This document shows, piece by piece, positions 48,892 through 61,120 of a stretch of 64,000 nucleotides of DNA. Within the stretch, counting starts at the first letter, position 1; the number at the start of each line of letters is the position of its first letter. Position numbers and translations under genes: made by a program. The notes under the pieces are model-generated. The model had not been told where the DNA came from and searched no databases. It was given only the letters and a program-made list of their open reading frames with translations. The stretch is from positions 216,976 to 280,975 of the forward strand of contig JAJEEO010000006.1 in the NCBI GenBank assembly GCA_022820925.1, written 5' to 3'. This DNA comes from Acidimicrobiia bacterium (GTDB taxonomy: Bacteria > Actinomycetota > Acidimicrobiia > Acidimicrobiales > Poriferisodalaceae).

Positions 48892-49487
48892 GCACGCACG
48901 TGACGCCGCACCCGGCGGTCCCGGCTGGGGAGAAGCGGGCGAACGCTGACCCGGCGCCGATCATCGTCCCGATGCGCCGCAAGCACCTGCGCGAGATCCG
49001 CCGCATCGACAAGCTGGTGTACCCGCGGCCGTGGTCGATGGCGCTGTACCTGGACGAACTGCAACGGCACGGCGAGCGGGTGTACCGCGTTGCCTGCCAT
49101 GCCGATCCAGCGGGTCGTCCCGGCGGGGTCATCGGCTATGGAGGCTTCATGATCGTGGCCGGCGAAGGGCACATCACCTCGGTGGCGGTGCATCCGGAGT
49201 GCCAGGGCCGGGGCGTGGGGGCGCGCCTGATGCTCGAACTCCACCGCGAGGCGCGGCGCATCGAGGGGCTCGAAGCCCTCACGCTCGAAGTGCGCGTCTC
49301 GAACGAGGCGGCGCAGCGGCTCTATCGATGGTTCGGCTACGCGCCCGTCGGCAGCCGGACGAACTACTACCGCGGCGGCCCCGGCGGCAAGCGAGAGGAC
49401 GCCCTGGTGATGTGGTGCCACGACATCGACAGCGACGAGCACGGCAGACAGCTGGGCGAGATCGCAGCCAGCATGGGGGTCCGATGA
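48888..49487 (+). CDS. rimI: Ribosomal-protein-alanine N-acetyltransferase (GNAT family)
   Basis: GNAT acetyltransferase of 199 residues. MRRKHLREIRRIDKLVYPRPWS, acetyl-CoA loop HPECQGRGVGARLM and SNEAAQRLYRWFGYAPVGSRTNYY match RimI, which acetylates the N-terminus of S18 in E. coli and may have other targets in actinobacteria. A ~25-residue nonconserved N-terminal lead precedes it. GTG overlaps tsaB and the stop overlaps tsaD: tsaB-rimI-tsaD are coupled. Confidence 0.9.
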   Translation: MSTHVTPHPAVPAGEKRANADPAPIIVPMRRKHLREIRRIDKLVYPRPWSMALYLDELQRHGERVYRVACHADPAGRPGGVIGYGGFMIVAGEGHITSVAVHPECQGRGVGARLMLELHREARRIEGLEALTLEVRVSNEAAQRLYRWFGYAPVGSRTNYYRGGPGGKREDALVMWCHDIDSDEHGRQLGEIAASMGVR

Positions 49488-50491
49488 CCACGATCCTGGG
49501 CATCGAGACGTCCTGCGACGAGACGGCGGCGGCCGTGGTGGACGACGGGCGCGAGGTGCGCTCGAGCATCGTCAGCAGCCAGGTCGACCTGCACGCGCGC
49601 TATGGCGGCGTCGTCCCCGAGATCGCCGGTCGGGCCCACGAAGCCCTCATCACGCCGGTGGTAGCCGAGGCGCTCGTAGAAGCCGGCGCTGCCGACAGCG
49701 ACGTCGACGCGGTGGCGGCGACCTGCGGCCCCGGTCTCATCGGCAGCCTGCTGGTGGGCGTCGCCGCCGCCAAGGCACTGGCGCTGGTGTGGGATGTCCC
49801 CTACATCGGCGTCAACCACCACGAAGCACACCTCTATGCGGCCCTGCTCGACCCCCACGACACCGACATCGAGTTCCCGCTCATCACACTGCTGGTCTCG
49901 GGCGGGCACACCATGCTGATCTCGTTCGAGGATCATGGCCAATACCGGCTGCTGGGCGCAACCCGCGACGATGCCGCGGGAGAGGCGTTCGACAAGGTGG
50001 CCCGCTACCTGGGGCTCGGCTACCCGGGCGGACCGGTCATCGACCGGCTCGCGACGCAGGGCGACCCCACGGCTGTCCCGCTCACGAGAGCCATGCTCGA
50101 CGACGGCTACGACTTCTCCTTCTCGGGCATCAAGACAGCGGTCATCAACTGGGTGCGGGCCCATCCCGAGGTGGAGACCGTCGACGTGGCGGCCTCATTC
50201 CAGGCATGTGTCACCGATGTGCTCACCCACAAGGCCCGCAAGGCGGCCCGGGAGACGGGCGCCGCCGGCATCTGTCTCGCCGGGGGCGTCGCGGCCAACA
50301 GCGCCCTGCGTGAGCGAACGCTCGACATCTGTGTGGAAGACGGAATCAACGCCTACCTGCCGAGCCGTGCCATGTGCACCGACAACGCTGCGATGATCGC
50401 TGCGCTGGCCTGGTACCGGCTGGCCAGCGACGGCCCTTCAGCACTCGACAGCGGCGCCGATCCCAACCTCCGGATGGACTTCAGCGACTGA
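49484..50491 (+). CDS. tsaD: tRNA N6-adenosine threonylcarbamoyltransferase
   Basis: Transfers the threonylcarbamoyl group to A37 of ANN-decoding tRNAs; 335 residues. [19 protein letters not shown], metal-binding [18 protein letters not shown] and [11 protein letters not shown] are intact. ATG 49484 overlaps the rimI stop. Last gene of the cluster before groES. Confidence 0.97.
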   Translation: MTTILGIETSCDETAAAVVDDGREVRSSIVSSQVDLHARYGGVVPEIAGRAHEALITPVVAEALVEAGAADSDVDAVAATCGPGLIGSLLVGVAAAKALALVWDVPYIGVNHHEAHLYAALLDPHDTDIEFPLITLLVSGGHTMLISFEDHGQYRLLGATRDDAAGEAFDKVARYLGLGYPGGPVIDRLATQGDPTAVPLTRAMLDDGYDFSFSGIKTAVINWVRAHPEVETVDVAASFQACVTDVLTHKARKAARETGAAGICLAGGVAANSALRERTLDICVEDGINAYLPSRAMCTDNAAMIAALAWYRLASDGPSALDSGADPNLRMDFSD

Positions 50492-50525
50492 GCCGCGGAC
50501 CCGCTGCGGCGCTGGTGATCCGAGG

Positions 50526-50554
50526 TTGTGGCTGATCGCGAGGGCTCGTATCGT
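50526..50554 (+). promoter_or_regulatory. groES-groEL promoter
   Basis: TTGTGG (50526-50531), a 17-bp spacer and TATCGT (50549-50554) directly abut the CIRCE element. This placement fits a vegetative promoter repressed by HrcA. Confidence 0.6.
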
Positions 50555-50580
50555 TAGCACTCGCCCGGTGAGAGTGCTAA
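50554..50580 (+). promoter_or_regulatory. CIRCE operator (HrcA site)
   Basis: TTAGCACTC-N9-GAGTGCTAA, an exact match to the CIRCE consensus, 45 bp before the groES ATG and overlapping the predicted transcription start. It indicates heat-inducible control of groESL by the HrcA repressor. No hrcA gene lies in the window. Confidence 0.97.
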
Positions 50581-50624
50581 GTGCTGCCGGGCGTTCCCAT
50601 GAGCCACAGGAGGCACATCCGACC

Positions 50625-52599
<1,975 letters not shown>

Positions 52600-52628
52600 C
52601 TCCTCACTCCTCCAACAGGACAGGCACG

Positions 52629-52650
52629 GGGCCGGCGTTCGCGCCGGCCC
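52629..52650 (+). terminator. groESL terminator hairpin
   Basis: GGGCCGGCG-TTCG-CGCCGGCCC is a perfect 9-bp stem with a UUCG tetraloop 29 bp after the groEL stop, followed by TGCGTCGTTGT. It is the most convincing intrinsic terminator in the window. Confidence 0.75.
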
Positions 52651-52851
52651 TGCGTCGTTGTCGGGCGGAGTCCAAAGCGCGGTCCGCCGTACGGTTCCAA
52701 GAGGTCGAGGCCGATCTCCGCTGGCCGAGAGGTGCCGCCGGCTCGCTCCTTCGCATTCCCTGCCCCAGACCAGCGAGCACTGAAGTTCCGGGTTGGCGCA
52801 GCAGGCGGCGGTAGCCTCATATTTTTCTCCGACTCGGCGCGGCTGCGGCCT

Positions 52852-54429
52852 ATGTCCCCACACTCCCCGGCGGCCGGCCCGGTCGCCCACCCGACAGTCC
52901 TCGTGGTGGATTTCGGCGCGCAGTACGCGCAGCTGATCGCCCGGCGAGTGCGCGAGGCGCAGGTCTATTCCGAGATCGTTCCCCATACCTCGACGGCAGC
53001 TGAGCTGGCCGATCGCTCGCCGGCGGCCATCATCTTCAGCGGAGGGCCGGCCTCGGTGCACGTCGACGGCGCCCCGGGCATCGACCCGGGCGTGTACGAG
53101 CTGGGCGTGCCGATCCTGGGCATCTGCTACGGGTCGCAGCTGCTGGCCCGCGACCTCGGCGGGCAGGTGGACCGCAGCGGGCGCGGCGAGTATGGCCGCA
53201 CCACGATGACACACGCCGGGGTGCCCTCCGAACTGCTCGGGGAGCCCGGCGATGCCGTCGGCTCTACCGAGCCGGTGTGGATGTCGCATTTCGATGCCGT
53301 CACCGAACCGCCAGCGGGCTTCACAGTCACCGCATCCACCGCCGACAGCCCGGCCGCGGTGATCGAAGACTCCCAGCGGCGCTTCTACGGCGTGCAATAC
53401 CACCCCGAGGTGATGCACACGCCGAGCGGCCAGGCGCAGCTCGAGCGTTTCCTGCACGGCATCTGCGCGATCAACTCCGAGTGGACGATGGCCAACGTCA
53501 TCACCGAGAGCGTCGATGCCATCCGGGCCCAGGTGGGCGCCGCCCGGGCCATCTGCGGGCTGTCGGGCGGGGTGGACAGCGCGGTGGCTGCAGCGCTGAC
53601 GCAGCGGGCCATCGGCAGCCAGCTCACCTGCGTGTTCGTGGACACGGGGCTCATGCGCGCCGGCGAAGGCGATCAGGTCACCGACACGTTCCGGCGCACC
53701 CAGGGCATCGAGCTGATCCATGAGCGGGCCGCTGACGAGTTCTTCGAGGCACTGGCGGGGGTGACCGATCCCGAGGACAAGCGCAAGATCATCGGCGAGA
53801 AGTTCGTGCGCATCTTCGAGCGTGCCGCGGGCGGTATCTCCGACGCCCGCTTCCTGGTGCAGGGGACGCTGTACCCCGACGTGATCGAGTCGGGCTCGCC
53901 GACCGCGGCGAAGATCAAGAGCCACCACAACGTGGGCGGGCTGCCCCCCGACATGGCCTTCGAGCTGGTGGAGCCGCTGCGGCATCTCTTCAAGGACGAG
54001 GTGCGGGCTGTCGGCGCCGAGCTGGGCCTGCCTCCCGAGATCGTGCAGCGCCAGCCATTCCCCGGACCGGGTCTGGGCGTACGCATCGTGGGAGAGGTCA
54101 CACCCGAGTCGGTCGAGACGGTGCGGGCTGCCGACGTGATCGTGCGCGACGAGATCGCCGCAGCCGGTCTCGACAGCGAGGTGTGGCAGGCCTTCGCCGT
54201 GCTGGCCGACATCCGCAGCGTCGGCGTCATGGGCGACGAGCGCACCTACGCCCGCCCGATCATCGTGCGCGCGGTCACCAGCGAGGACGCGATGACCGCC
54301 GACTGGGCCCGCCTGCCCCACGACCTGCTCGAAGTGATCTCCTCCCGGATCGTCAACGAAGTGCCCGGCGTGAACCGGGTCGTCTACGACATCACCTCCA
54401 AGCCCCCCGGCACGATCGAATGGGAATAA
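52852..54429 (+). CDS. guaA: GMP synthase (glutamine-hydrolysing)
   Basis: Converts XMP to GMP using glutamine and ATP; 525 residues. The class I glutaminase domain has [15 protein letters not shown] with Cys92 and YHPEVMHT. The ATP-pyrophosphatase domain has [24 protein letters not shown] and the C-terminal [15 protein letters not shown] are diagnostic. ATG 52852 matches the family start; an upstream in-frame GTG would add 40 non-conserved residues. The 250-bp gap after groEL holds the groEL terminator and no clear promoter beyond a TAGCCT at 52812. Confidence 0.97.
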   Translation: MSPHSPAAGPVAHPTVLVVDFGAQYAQLIARRVREAQVYSEIVPHTSTAAELADRSPAAIIFSGGPASVHVDGAPGIDPGVYELGVPILGICYGSQLLARDLGGQVDRSGRGEYGRTTMTHAGVPSELLGEPGDAVGSTEPVWMSHFDAVTEPPAGFTVTASTADSPAAVIEDSQRRFYGVQYHPEVMHTPSGQAQLERFLHGICAINSEWTMANVITESVDAIRAQVGAARAICGLSGGVDSAVAAALTQRAIGSQLTCVFVDTGLMRAGEGDQVTDTFRRTQGIELIHERAADEFFEALAGVTDPEDKRKIIGEKFVRIFERAAGGISDARFLVQGTLYPDVIESGSPTAAKIKSHHNVGGLPPDMAFELVEPLRHLFKDEVRAVGAELGLPPEIVQRQPFPGPGLGVRIVGEVTPESVETVRAADVIVRDEIAAAGLDSEVWQAFAVLADIRSVGVMGDERTYARPIIVRAVTSEDAMTADWARLPHDLLEVISSRIVNEVPGVNRVVYDITSKPPGTIEWE

Positions 54430-54448
54430 GGCGGATGGGAACGGCCAG

Positions 54449-56092
54449 ATGACGCAGTCGGTGGCGAGCTTGGCGGTGGAGACCCTCATCGCGAACGGCT
54501 TCGACAACCTGTACTGCCTGCCCGGGGTGCAGAACGACCCGTTCTTCAACTCGCTGTACGACCGCCGCGACGCCCTGGCGCCCATCCAGACCCGCCACGA
54601 GCAGGGCGCGGCCTATATGGCGCTTGGCGCTGCGCTGGCGACCGGCGAACCGCAGGCGTTCTGCGTGGTGCCGGGACCCGGCCTGCTGAACACCGCCGCG
54701 GCGCTCAGCACGGCGTACGCAACGAACGCACCGGTGCTGGCCTTGGTGAGCGAGATCCCGTCTGCGGGGATCGGCCGCGGGTATGGCGCCCTGCACGAGC
54801 TGCCCGACCAGTTGGGCGTGCTGGAGCGGCTCACCCGGCATGCCGAGCGCATCAGCGACGGTGCCGATGCTCACGCCGTGCTGCAGCGTGCGATGACCGC
54901 CTTGCGCTCAGGGCGACAGGGGCCTGTCGCTGTGGAGGTGCCGACCGATGTCTGGAGCGCGGCCGTCGAATCCGCACCTGGCGATCTTGTCGCTCCGGTG
55001 CGCCCGGGCCCGCAGCCCGACTCCGCAGCCATCGCCGAAGCGGCGCAGCTCATGGCCGGCGCCAAGCGTCCGATGATCGTGGTGGGCGGTGGCGCGCAAA
55101 GCTCCTCAGCGCACGTCACCCAGCTCGCCGAGCGGCTGTCTGCGCCGGTGGTCGCCTTCCGCAGCGGGCGCGGCGTGGTGGCTTCGGATCACCCGTTGAG
55201 CATCACCACGCCGACCGCGTATCAGCTCTGGCCGCACGTCGACCTGGTGATCGGGCTCGGCAGCAGGATGGCCATGCAGCAGTCGGTGTGGGGCGTCGAC
55301 AGCGACCTCAAGATCATCCACGTCGACATGGACGCCGATGAGATCGGCCGCTTCGGACCGCCGACGGTGGGCATCCATGCCGATCTCGCCGACGCGTTGC
55401 CGTTGCTTGCCGACGCGCTCGGTGCCACGCAGGCCGACCGCTCCGAATGGCGAGCCGAGCTCGAGGTCGCCCGGGCCGATGCCGAGACCGCCACTGCTCA
55501 GGCGCTCGCGCCCCAGTACGGCTGGCTGGGGGCCATCCGGGCGGAGCTGCCGCCCGAGGGCGTCTTCGTCGACGAGATGACCCAGTGCGGCTATGTGTCG
55601 TGGCTCGGATTCGAGGTGTACCGGCCGCGGACGTTCCTCACCGCCGGATACCAGGGCACGCTGGGCTACGGGTTCGCGACCGCACTGGGCGCGGCGCATG
55701 CCCGGCGCGACGTGCCGGTGCTGTCGATCGTCGGCGACGGGGGAGCGCTGTTCACGATCAACGAGCTGGCGACTGCGGCGCACCACCGGATCCCGCTGAC
55801 GACGATCGTGTTCAACGACCACGCCTACGGCAACGTACGACGGATCCAGCGAGAACGGTTCGACGGCCGGGTCATCGCCAGCGAGCTCACGAGCCCGGAC
55901 TTCGTGAAGCTGGCCGATTCGTTCGGCGTGCGTGGCGTGCGGGCAGCCACGCCAGACGAGCTGCGCCCATGCCTGCGCGACGCCCTGGGCTCCGACGAGC
56001 CGACCGTCATCGAGGTGCCGTTCGGCGAGGTGCCCTTCCCGTGGCCGTACATCATGCGGCCACCGAACCGCGGCCAGCAGCCGCGCGGCTAG
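54449..56092 (+). CDS. ThDP-dependent enzyme, acetolactate-synthase-like
   Basis: Thiamine-diphosphate enzyme of 547 residues with the three-domain order of the acetolactate synthase/benzoylformate decarboxylase superfamily. The N-terminal Pyr domain has the cofactor Glu in TRHEQGAAYMA; the central domain has IVVGGGAQ; the C-terminal PP domain has GDGGALFTINELATAAHHRIPLTTIVFND with the GDG...N metal motif. No regulatory subunit gene (ilvN) or branched-chain pathway gene is nearby, so the substrate is uncertain; a decarboxylase or carboligase of the IlvB-like group is likely. Starts 19 bp after guaA. Confidence 0.85.
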   Translation: MTQSVASLAVETLIANGFDNLYCLPGVQNDPFFNSLYDRRDALAPIQTRHEQGAAYMALGAALATGEPQAFCVVPGPGLLNTAAALSTAYATNAPVLALVSEIPSAGIGRGYGALHELPDQLGVLERLTRHAERISDGADAHAVLQRAMTALRSGRQGPVAVEVPTDVWSAAVESAPGDLVAPVRPGPQPDSAAIAEAAQLMAGAKRPMIVVGGGAQSSSAHVTQLAERLSAPVVAFRSGRGVVASDHPLSITTPTAYQLWPHVDLVIGLGSRMAMQQSVWGVDSDLKIIHVDMDADEIGRFGPPTVGIHADLADALPLLADALGATQADRSEWRAELEVARADAETATAQALAPQYGWLGAIRAELPPEGVFVDEMTQCGYVSWLGFEVYRPRTFLTAGYQGTLGYGFATALGAAHARRDVPVLSIVGDGGALFTINELATAAHHRIPLTTIVFNDHAYGNVRRIQRERFDGRVIASELTSPDFVKLADSFGVRGVRAATPDELRPCLRDALGSDEPTVIEVPFGEVPFPWPYIMRPPNRGQQPRG

Positions 56093-56218
56093 CGCCCGTG
56101 CCCGACAGCGATCGCTGAGCCCGACCGCGCAAATTGGCAGAGGCTCCCGGCACGGGCGCAACTACCTTGGCCCCACAACCGCGGCCGTGCCGCGGGAAGC
56201 GTGCGACAAGGGCTGATC

Positions 56219-57427
56219 ATGAACTCAGCAGGGGCCGTGAACGCGGCGGCATCGATGGACTTGCCGGCGGGGTTCGCTTGCCATGTGGGCAACATCGGCA
56301 TCAAGGACGACACCGACGATGTGATGGTGCTGGCGGCTGATCGGGTGTCGGCTGCAGCCGGCGTGTTCACCAAGAGCTTGTTCTCTGGCGCCAGCGTGCG
56401 CCGCAGCCAAGCCAACATCGCCGACGGACGGGTGCAGGCCGTGGTGGTCGTGTCCAAGAACTCCAACGTGGCAACCGGCGAGCAGGGCGAGCGGGACGCG
56501 GCGAACCTCGCGAATCGCGTCGCTGAGCTAGTGGGCTGCGACCCCGATCAGGTGCTGGTGGGCTCCACCGGCCTGATCGGCGTGCCCTATCCCGAAGGCA
56601 AGATCGACACGTATTTCGATCGGTTGATCGCCGGCCCCGGATCAGCGCTCGACAGCAACGATGCCGTTGCCGCCGCAACGGCGATCATGACCACCGACAC
56701 GCATCCCAAGACGGCGAGCGCTGCGGCGGGCGCCGCCACGGTGGTGGGCATCGCGAAGGGCTCGGGGATGATCGAGCCCGACATGGCCACGATGATCTCG
56801 GTGATCACCACCGACGCCGAGATCGCTCCCGACCGGCTCGACGCCATGCTGCGCCGGGTCTGCGATGCGACGTTCAACGCGCTCAGCGTCGACACCGACA
56901 CCTCCACCAGCGACATGGTGGTGATGCTGGCGAACGGCGCTGCCGGGCCGGTCGACGAGACTGAGTTGGAGGCAGCGTTGGGCGCTGTCAGCCTCGACCT
57001 GACACGCCAGCTGGCCTTCGACGGCGAGGGTGCCGAGACGCTGATCGTGGTGACGGCCAACGGCGCCCGTGACGACGCGCAAGCCAAGCGAGTCGCCAAG
57101 GCCATCGTGAACTCCCCGCTCGTCAAGACCGCCGTGCACGGCCGCGATCCCAACTGGGGCCGCGTCGCGATGGCGATCGGCAAGTGCAGCGACGAGACCG
57201 ACATCGACCCCGATCGCGTCAGGATCCGCTTCGGCGACCAGGAGGTGTATCCCACACCGGCAACACCCGAGGCACTTGCCGAGCTGGAGGCGTACCTGGC
57301 ATCCGACGAGGTGCTGATCTCGGTGGACTTGGGCGTTCGCTCCGGTGGCACAGCCGGCTCGTTCACCGTGTACGGCTGCGACCTCACCGACCAGTACGTC
57401 CGCATCAACGCCGACTACACGACGTAA
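56219..57427 (+). CDS. argJ: Glutamate N-acetyltransferase / ornithine acetyltransferase family (ArgJ)
   Basis: ArgJ-family N-terminal-nucleophile transferase of 402 residues that cleaves itself. The cleavage site is in KGSGMIEPDMATMISV, with Thr becoming the nucleophile. GSTGLIGVPYP and HGRDPNWGRVAMAIG are signatures. It recycles acetyl groups in arginine synthesis. SKNSNVATGEQG stands where many ArgJ have NSGNANACTG, and no other arg gene is adjacent, so a paralogue with another substrate is possible. ATG 56219 is chosen; an in-frame GTG lies 18 bases upstream. Confidence 0.88.
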   Translation: MNSAGAVNAAASMDLPAGFACHVGNIGIKDDTDDVMVLAADRVSAAAGVFTKSLFSGASVRRSQANIADGRVQAVVVVSKNSNVATGEQGERDAANLANRVAELVGCDPDQVLVGSTGLIGVPYPEGKIDTYFDRLIAGPGSALDSNDAVAAATAIMTTDTHPKTASAAAGAATVVGIAKGSGMIEPDMATMISVITTDAEIAPDRLDAMLRRVCDATFNALSVDTDTSTSDMVVMLANGAAGPVDETELEAALGAVSLDLTRQLAFDGEGAETLIVVTANGARDDAQAKRVAKAIVNSPLVKTAVHGRDPNWGRVAMAIGKCSDETDIDPDRVRIRFGDQEVYPTPATPEALAELEAYLASDEVLISVDLGVRSGGTAGSFTVYGCDLTDQYVRINADYTT

Positions 57428-57446
57428 TCGATCCCCATGGCCGCCC

Positions 57447-59795
57447 GTGAATGACGACCTGAGCAGCGATCCGATCCTGGCGCCGCTGAACGCCGGTCAG
57501 CGGGCCGCCGTGCTGCATGGCGACGGACCCGCCTTGGTTGTCGCCGGAGCAGGTTCGGGCAAGACCCGCGTGCTCAGCCACCGCATCGCCTACTTGCTGG
57601 CCCACCGCCAGGTCAGCCCGTTCGGCCTGCTGGCGATCACGTTCACCAACAAGGCGGCGGGGGAGATGCGCGAGCGCATCGGCAGCCTCGTCGGCTCGGT
57701 GGCGCACCGGATGTGGATCTCCACCTTCCACAGCGCGTGTGCCCGCATCCTGCGCAGTCACGCCGATGTGCTCGGCTATCCCTCGGCGTTCAGCATCTAC
57801 GACCAAGCCGACTCGCGGCGGCTCACCCGCTACGTGGTGCGCGACCTCGACCTCGACCCCCGCAAGTTCAACGAACGAGCCGTCCACGCCGCGATCTCGA
57901 CGCTGAAGAACCAGCTCACGACGCCGGTGCGGGCAGTCGATCTGGCCGAGTCGCCCGACGGCGGCGGCCCGTTCGCCCGTGAAGCGGCCCGCGTCTACTC
58001 CGAGTACCAGAAGCGGCTGCGCCGCGCCGGCGCCATGGACTTCGACGATCTGCTGATGCTGGGCGTGGAGCTGCTCACGAATCACGATGAGGTGGCCGAG
58101 CACTACCGGCAGCGCTTCGCGCACATCCTCGTCGACGAGTACCAGGACACGAACCTGGCGCAGGTGCGGCTGATCGGGCTGCTGAGCGGGGCCGCCCAGA
58201 ACGTCTTCGTGGTCGGCGACTCCGACCAGTCGATCTACGCGTTCCGGGGCGCTGACATCACCAACATCCTGGAGTTCGGCGCCACCTTTGACAATGCCTC
58301 GACCTACGTGCTCGACCAGAACTACCGCTCCAGCCAGGCGATCCTCGACACGGCCAACTCGGTGATCCGCAACAACCTCGGACGACCGCCCAAGAACCTG
58401 TGGACCGACCAGTCCGGCGGCGCGAAGCCGATCCGCTACCGCGGCCGGGACGAGGAAGACGAGGCGCACTACGTGTGCGCTGAGCTGCGGCGCCTGCACA
58501 GCGACGGCCAGATCGACTGGTCCGATGCCGCGGTCTTCTACCGGTCCAACGCGCAGTCACGCGTCATCGAGGAAGAGCTGGTCGCCAACGACGTGCCCTA
58601 CCAGATCATCGGCGGCACCCGGTTCTACGACCGGCGCGAGATCAAGGACGCGCTGGCGTTCTTGCGAGCTGCGGTGAACCCGTCTGACGAGGTGTCGCTC
58701 AAGCGGGTCATCAACCTGCCGGTGCGCGGCATCGGCGACCGCACAGTCGCCAAGCTCGACGACGCCGCGGCGCGGCGCGACGGGTCACTGGCCGAGGTGA
58801 TCGAAGCGGTCGAGGCCATGGGCATCCGCGGCAAGGCCCGCGCCGGCCTGCTGCAATTCCGCGAGCTGATGAACCAGGCCCGGGCCCAGATCGCCAACGG
58901 CCCAGGCGCCGTGCTCAAGCTGGCACTGTCGGAGTCCGGCTACCTCCGGTCACTGCAGGACGAGGGCACGATCGAGGCAGACGGGCGGCTGGAGCATCTC
59001 GAAGAACTCCTCGGGGCTGCTGCGGAATTCGAGGACTGCGAGGAGTTCTTGGAGCAGGTCTCGCTGGTGGGCGACGTGGACGAGATGAGCGATGCGTCCC
59101 AAGTGGCGCTGATGACGCTGCACTCGGCCAAGGGACTCGAATTCGACATCGTGTTCGTGACCGGCATGGAGGACGGCGTGTTCCCGCACCACCGCTCGAT
59201 GACCGATCCTCTCGAGCTGGAAGAGGAGCGCCGCCTTGCGTACGTCGGCATCACCCGGGCACGCAAGCAGCTCTACCTGACCCATGCGTGGAGCCGGCTG
59301 CTGCACGGCCAGACCAGCTACAACCCGCCGAGCCGCTTCATCGACGAGATCCCGCTGGACCTGCTCGATGACCGGTCCGACGACACGCAGCGTCTCGGAT
59401 CTTCATGGCGGCCCGCCACGAGCGACTGGGGCGCCAATCGCCGCGCCAGCGAGCCCAGCGAGTACAGCCAACTCGGCGAGACGGAGCTGGCCGAGCGCCG
59501 CCAGAAGCGCAGCGATCCCGCCCGCCACGACGACAGCACCGCCAAGGGGCGCGAGTCCCGCCGGGAGGAGGCCCGCCGCCGGGTTGCCGCCCGGATGGGC
59601 GAGCCGAAGCCCGCTCCTTCAGCCGACCTCGGCTACGGCGTCGGCGACGACGTGCTGCACGACCGTTTCGGGGCCGGCGTGGTTCAGGATGTGCGCCCCG
59701 ACGGCGACGACTGGGAGGTCACCGTTCACTTCGCCGACATCGGCCCGAAAACGCTCGTCGCCAGCTTCGCCAACCTCCGCCGCATCCGCTCCTGA
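57447..59795 (+). CDS. pcrA: ATP-dependent DNA helicase PcrA/UvrD
   Basis: Superfamily 1A 3'-5' helicase for nucleotide-excision and replication repair; 782 residues. Motif I GAGSGKTRVLSHRI, II VDEYQDTN, III GDSDQSIYAFRGAD, IV QNYRSSQ, V TLHSAKGLEFDIVFVTGMEDGVFPH and VI RRLAYVGITRARKQLYL are all present. The C-terminal ~55 residues, GDDVLHDRFGAGVVQDVRP onward, form the Tudor-like RNA-polymerase-binding domain. GTG 57447 is chosen because homology begins just after it. sucCD follow, as in mycobacteria. Confidence 0.96.
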   Translation: MNDDLSSDPILAPLNAGQRAAVLHGDGPALVVAGAGSGKTRVLSHRIAYLLAHRQVSPFGLLAITFTNKAAGEMRERIGSLVGSVAHRMWISTFHSACARILRSHADVLGYPSAFSIYDQADSRRLTRYVVRDLDLDPRKFNERAVHAAISTLKNQLTTPVRAVDLAESPDGGGPFAREAARVYSEYQKRLRRAGAMDFDDLLMLGVELLTNHDEVAEHYRQRFAHILVDEYQDTNLAQVRLIGLLSGAAQNVFVVGDSDQSIYAFRGADITNILEFGATFDNASTYVLDQNYRSSQAILDTANSVIRNNLGRPPKNLWTDQSGGAKPIRYRGRDEEDEAHYVCAELRRLHSDGQIDWSDAAVFYRSNAQSRVIEEELVANDVPYQIIGGTRFYDRREIKDALAFLRAAVNPSDEVSLKRVINLPVRGIGDRTVAKLDDAAARRDGSLAEVIEAVEAMGIRGKARAGLLQFRELMNQARAQIANGPGAVLKLALSESGYLRSLQDEGTIEADGRLEHLEELLGAAAEFEDCEEFLEQVSLVGDVDEMSDASQVALMTLHSAKGLEFDIVFVTGMEDGVFPHHRSMTDPLELEEERRLAYVGITRARKQLYLTHAWSRLLHGQTSYNPPSRFIDEIPLDLLDDRSDDTQRLGSSWRPATSDWGANRRASEPSEYSQLGETELAERRQKRSDPARHDDSTAKGRESRREEARRRVAARMGEPKPAPSADLGYGVGDDVLHDRFGAGVVQDVRPDGDDWEVTVHFADIGPKTLVASFANLRRIRS

Positions 59796-59960
59796 GAGGC
59801 TGAGCCGCATGGCGAAGCCGTGGCCCGAGCGGCCCGTGAGCGCAGCGAACAAGAGCGGGAAGCAACAGGCGACGCAACGGGAAGGTGCGGCAGTCCGCGC
59901 GTCCTCATGAGCGCCCGAATCCGCTGCTGGCTTCGCAGCGGGCGGCAGGGCTCGGCTCCT

Positions 59961-61115
59961 ATGCTCCCCGCCGTGGATCTCTTCGAGTATCAGGGCAAGC
60001 AGTTCTTCAAGGGCTACGGCATGCCGGTATCCGACGGCGAAGTCGCCTTCAGCGTCGATCAAGCCGTTGCCGCGGCGGAGCGCTTGGGCACGCCGGTGAT
60101 GGTGAAGGCGCAGGTGCACACCGGCGGCCGCGGCAAGGCCGGCGGCGTGAAGTTCGCGGCCACGACCGACGATGCCCGCACGCACGCCGCCAACATCCTG
60201 GGGCTCGACATCAACGGCCACATCGTGCAGCGGCTGTGGATCGAGAAGGCGTCGGACATCTCCGAGGAGTACTACGCCAGCTTCACGCTGGACCGCTCGG
60301 CCAAGAAGCATCTCGGGATGCTGTCGGCCGAGGGCGGCGTGGAGATCGAGACGGTGGCGGCCGAGAACCCCGATGCCATCAGCAAGGTGCTCGTGGACCC
60401 CGCCGAGGGGCTCACCGAAGAGGCCGCGCGGGCGTGGGTGGAGGGCGCCAACCTCAACCCGGCAGCCACCGATCAGGCCGTCGAGATCCTGCGCAAGCTC
60501 TATGTGGCCTACACCGAGGGCGACGCCGACCTCGTCGAGATCAACCCGCTGATCCTCACGCCCGAGGGCCGGGTGCACGTGCTCGACGCCAAGGTCACCC
60601 TCGACGCCAACGCCGTGTTCCGCCACGAGGACTACGCGCAGTACGACGAGACCCAGCCCCGTGACGAGCGCGAGGAGGCTGCCCACGCCAAGGGCCTGCA
60701 GTACGTGGGCCTGGCCGGCAGCGTCGGTGTGATCGCCAACGGCGCCGGGCTGGCGATGAGCACCGTCGACGTGGTGAACCAGGTGGGCGGCAAGCCCGCC
60801 AACTTCCTCGACATCGGCGGCGGCGCCAACGCCCAGGTGATGGCCAACGCGCTCGAGGTCATCAACAACGACCCCGACGTGCGGGCCATCTTCATCAACA
60901 TCTTCGGCGGCATCACCCGCGGCGAGGAAGTGGCCAACGGCATCATCGGGGCGCTCGACGCGGTCGACATCGAAGCCCCGATCGTGCTGCGCCTCGACGG
61001 CACCAACGCCGCCGAAGGGCGCGAGATCCTCGCACCGCACCTCAACGAGAAGCTGGTGATGGAGCCGACCATGCTCGACGCTGCCCGTCGAGCCGTCGCG
61101 ATGGCCGCGGCCTGA
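59961..61115 (+). CDS. sucC: Succinyl-CoA ligase (ADP/GDP-forming) subunit beta
   Basis: TCA-cycle enzyme subunit that binds succinate and nucleotide through its ATP-grasp domain; 384 residues from ATG 59961. VDLFEYQGKQFFKGYGMPVSDG starts the family sequence, with VHTGGRGKAGGVKFA and the C-terminal IFGGITRGEEVANGI. GTG 59973 is an equally possible start; neither has a strong ribosome-binding site. The gap from pcrA is 165 bp without a clear promoter. Forms a complex with SucD. Confidence 0.96.
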   Translation: MLPAVDLFEYQGKQFFKGYGMPVSDGEVAFSVDQAVAAAERLGTPVMVKAQVHTGGRGKAGGVKFAATTDDARTHAANILGLDINGHIVQRLWIEKASDISEEYYASFTLDRSAKKHLGMLSAEGGVEIETVAAENPDAISKVLVDPAEGLTEEAARAWVEGANLNPAATDQAVEILRKLYVAYTEGDADLVEINPLILTPEGRVHVLDAKVTLDANAVFRHEDYAQYDETQPRDEREEAAHAKGLQYVGLAGSVGVIANGAGLAMSTVDVVNQVGGKPANFLDIGGGANAQVMANALEVINNDPDVRAIFINIFGGITRGEEVANGIIGALDAVDIEAPIVLRLDGTNAAEGREILAPHLNEKLVMEPTMLDAARRAVAMAAA

Positions 61116-61120
61116 TCAGG

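Noticed and set aside
50599..50624. ATG upstream of groES as an alternative start
   Set aside because: It is out of frame and stops after a few codons; ATG 50625 with ACAGGAGG fits the family start.
52732..52851. 40-codon N-terminal extension of guaA from GTG 52732
   Set aside because: The sequence is not conserved in GMP synthases and overlaps the likely promoter region; the family starts just after ATG 52852.
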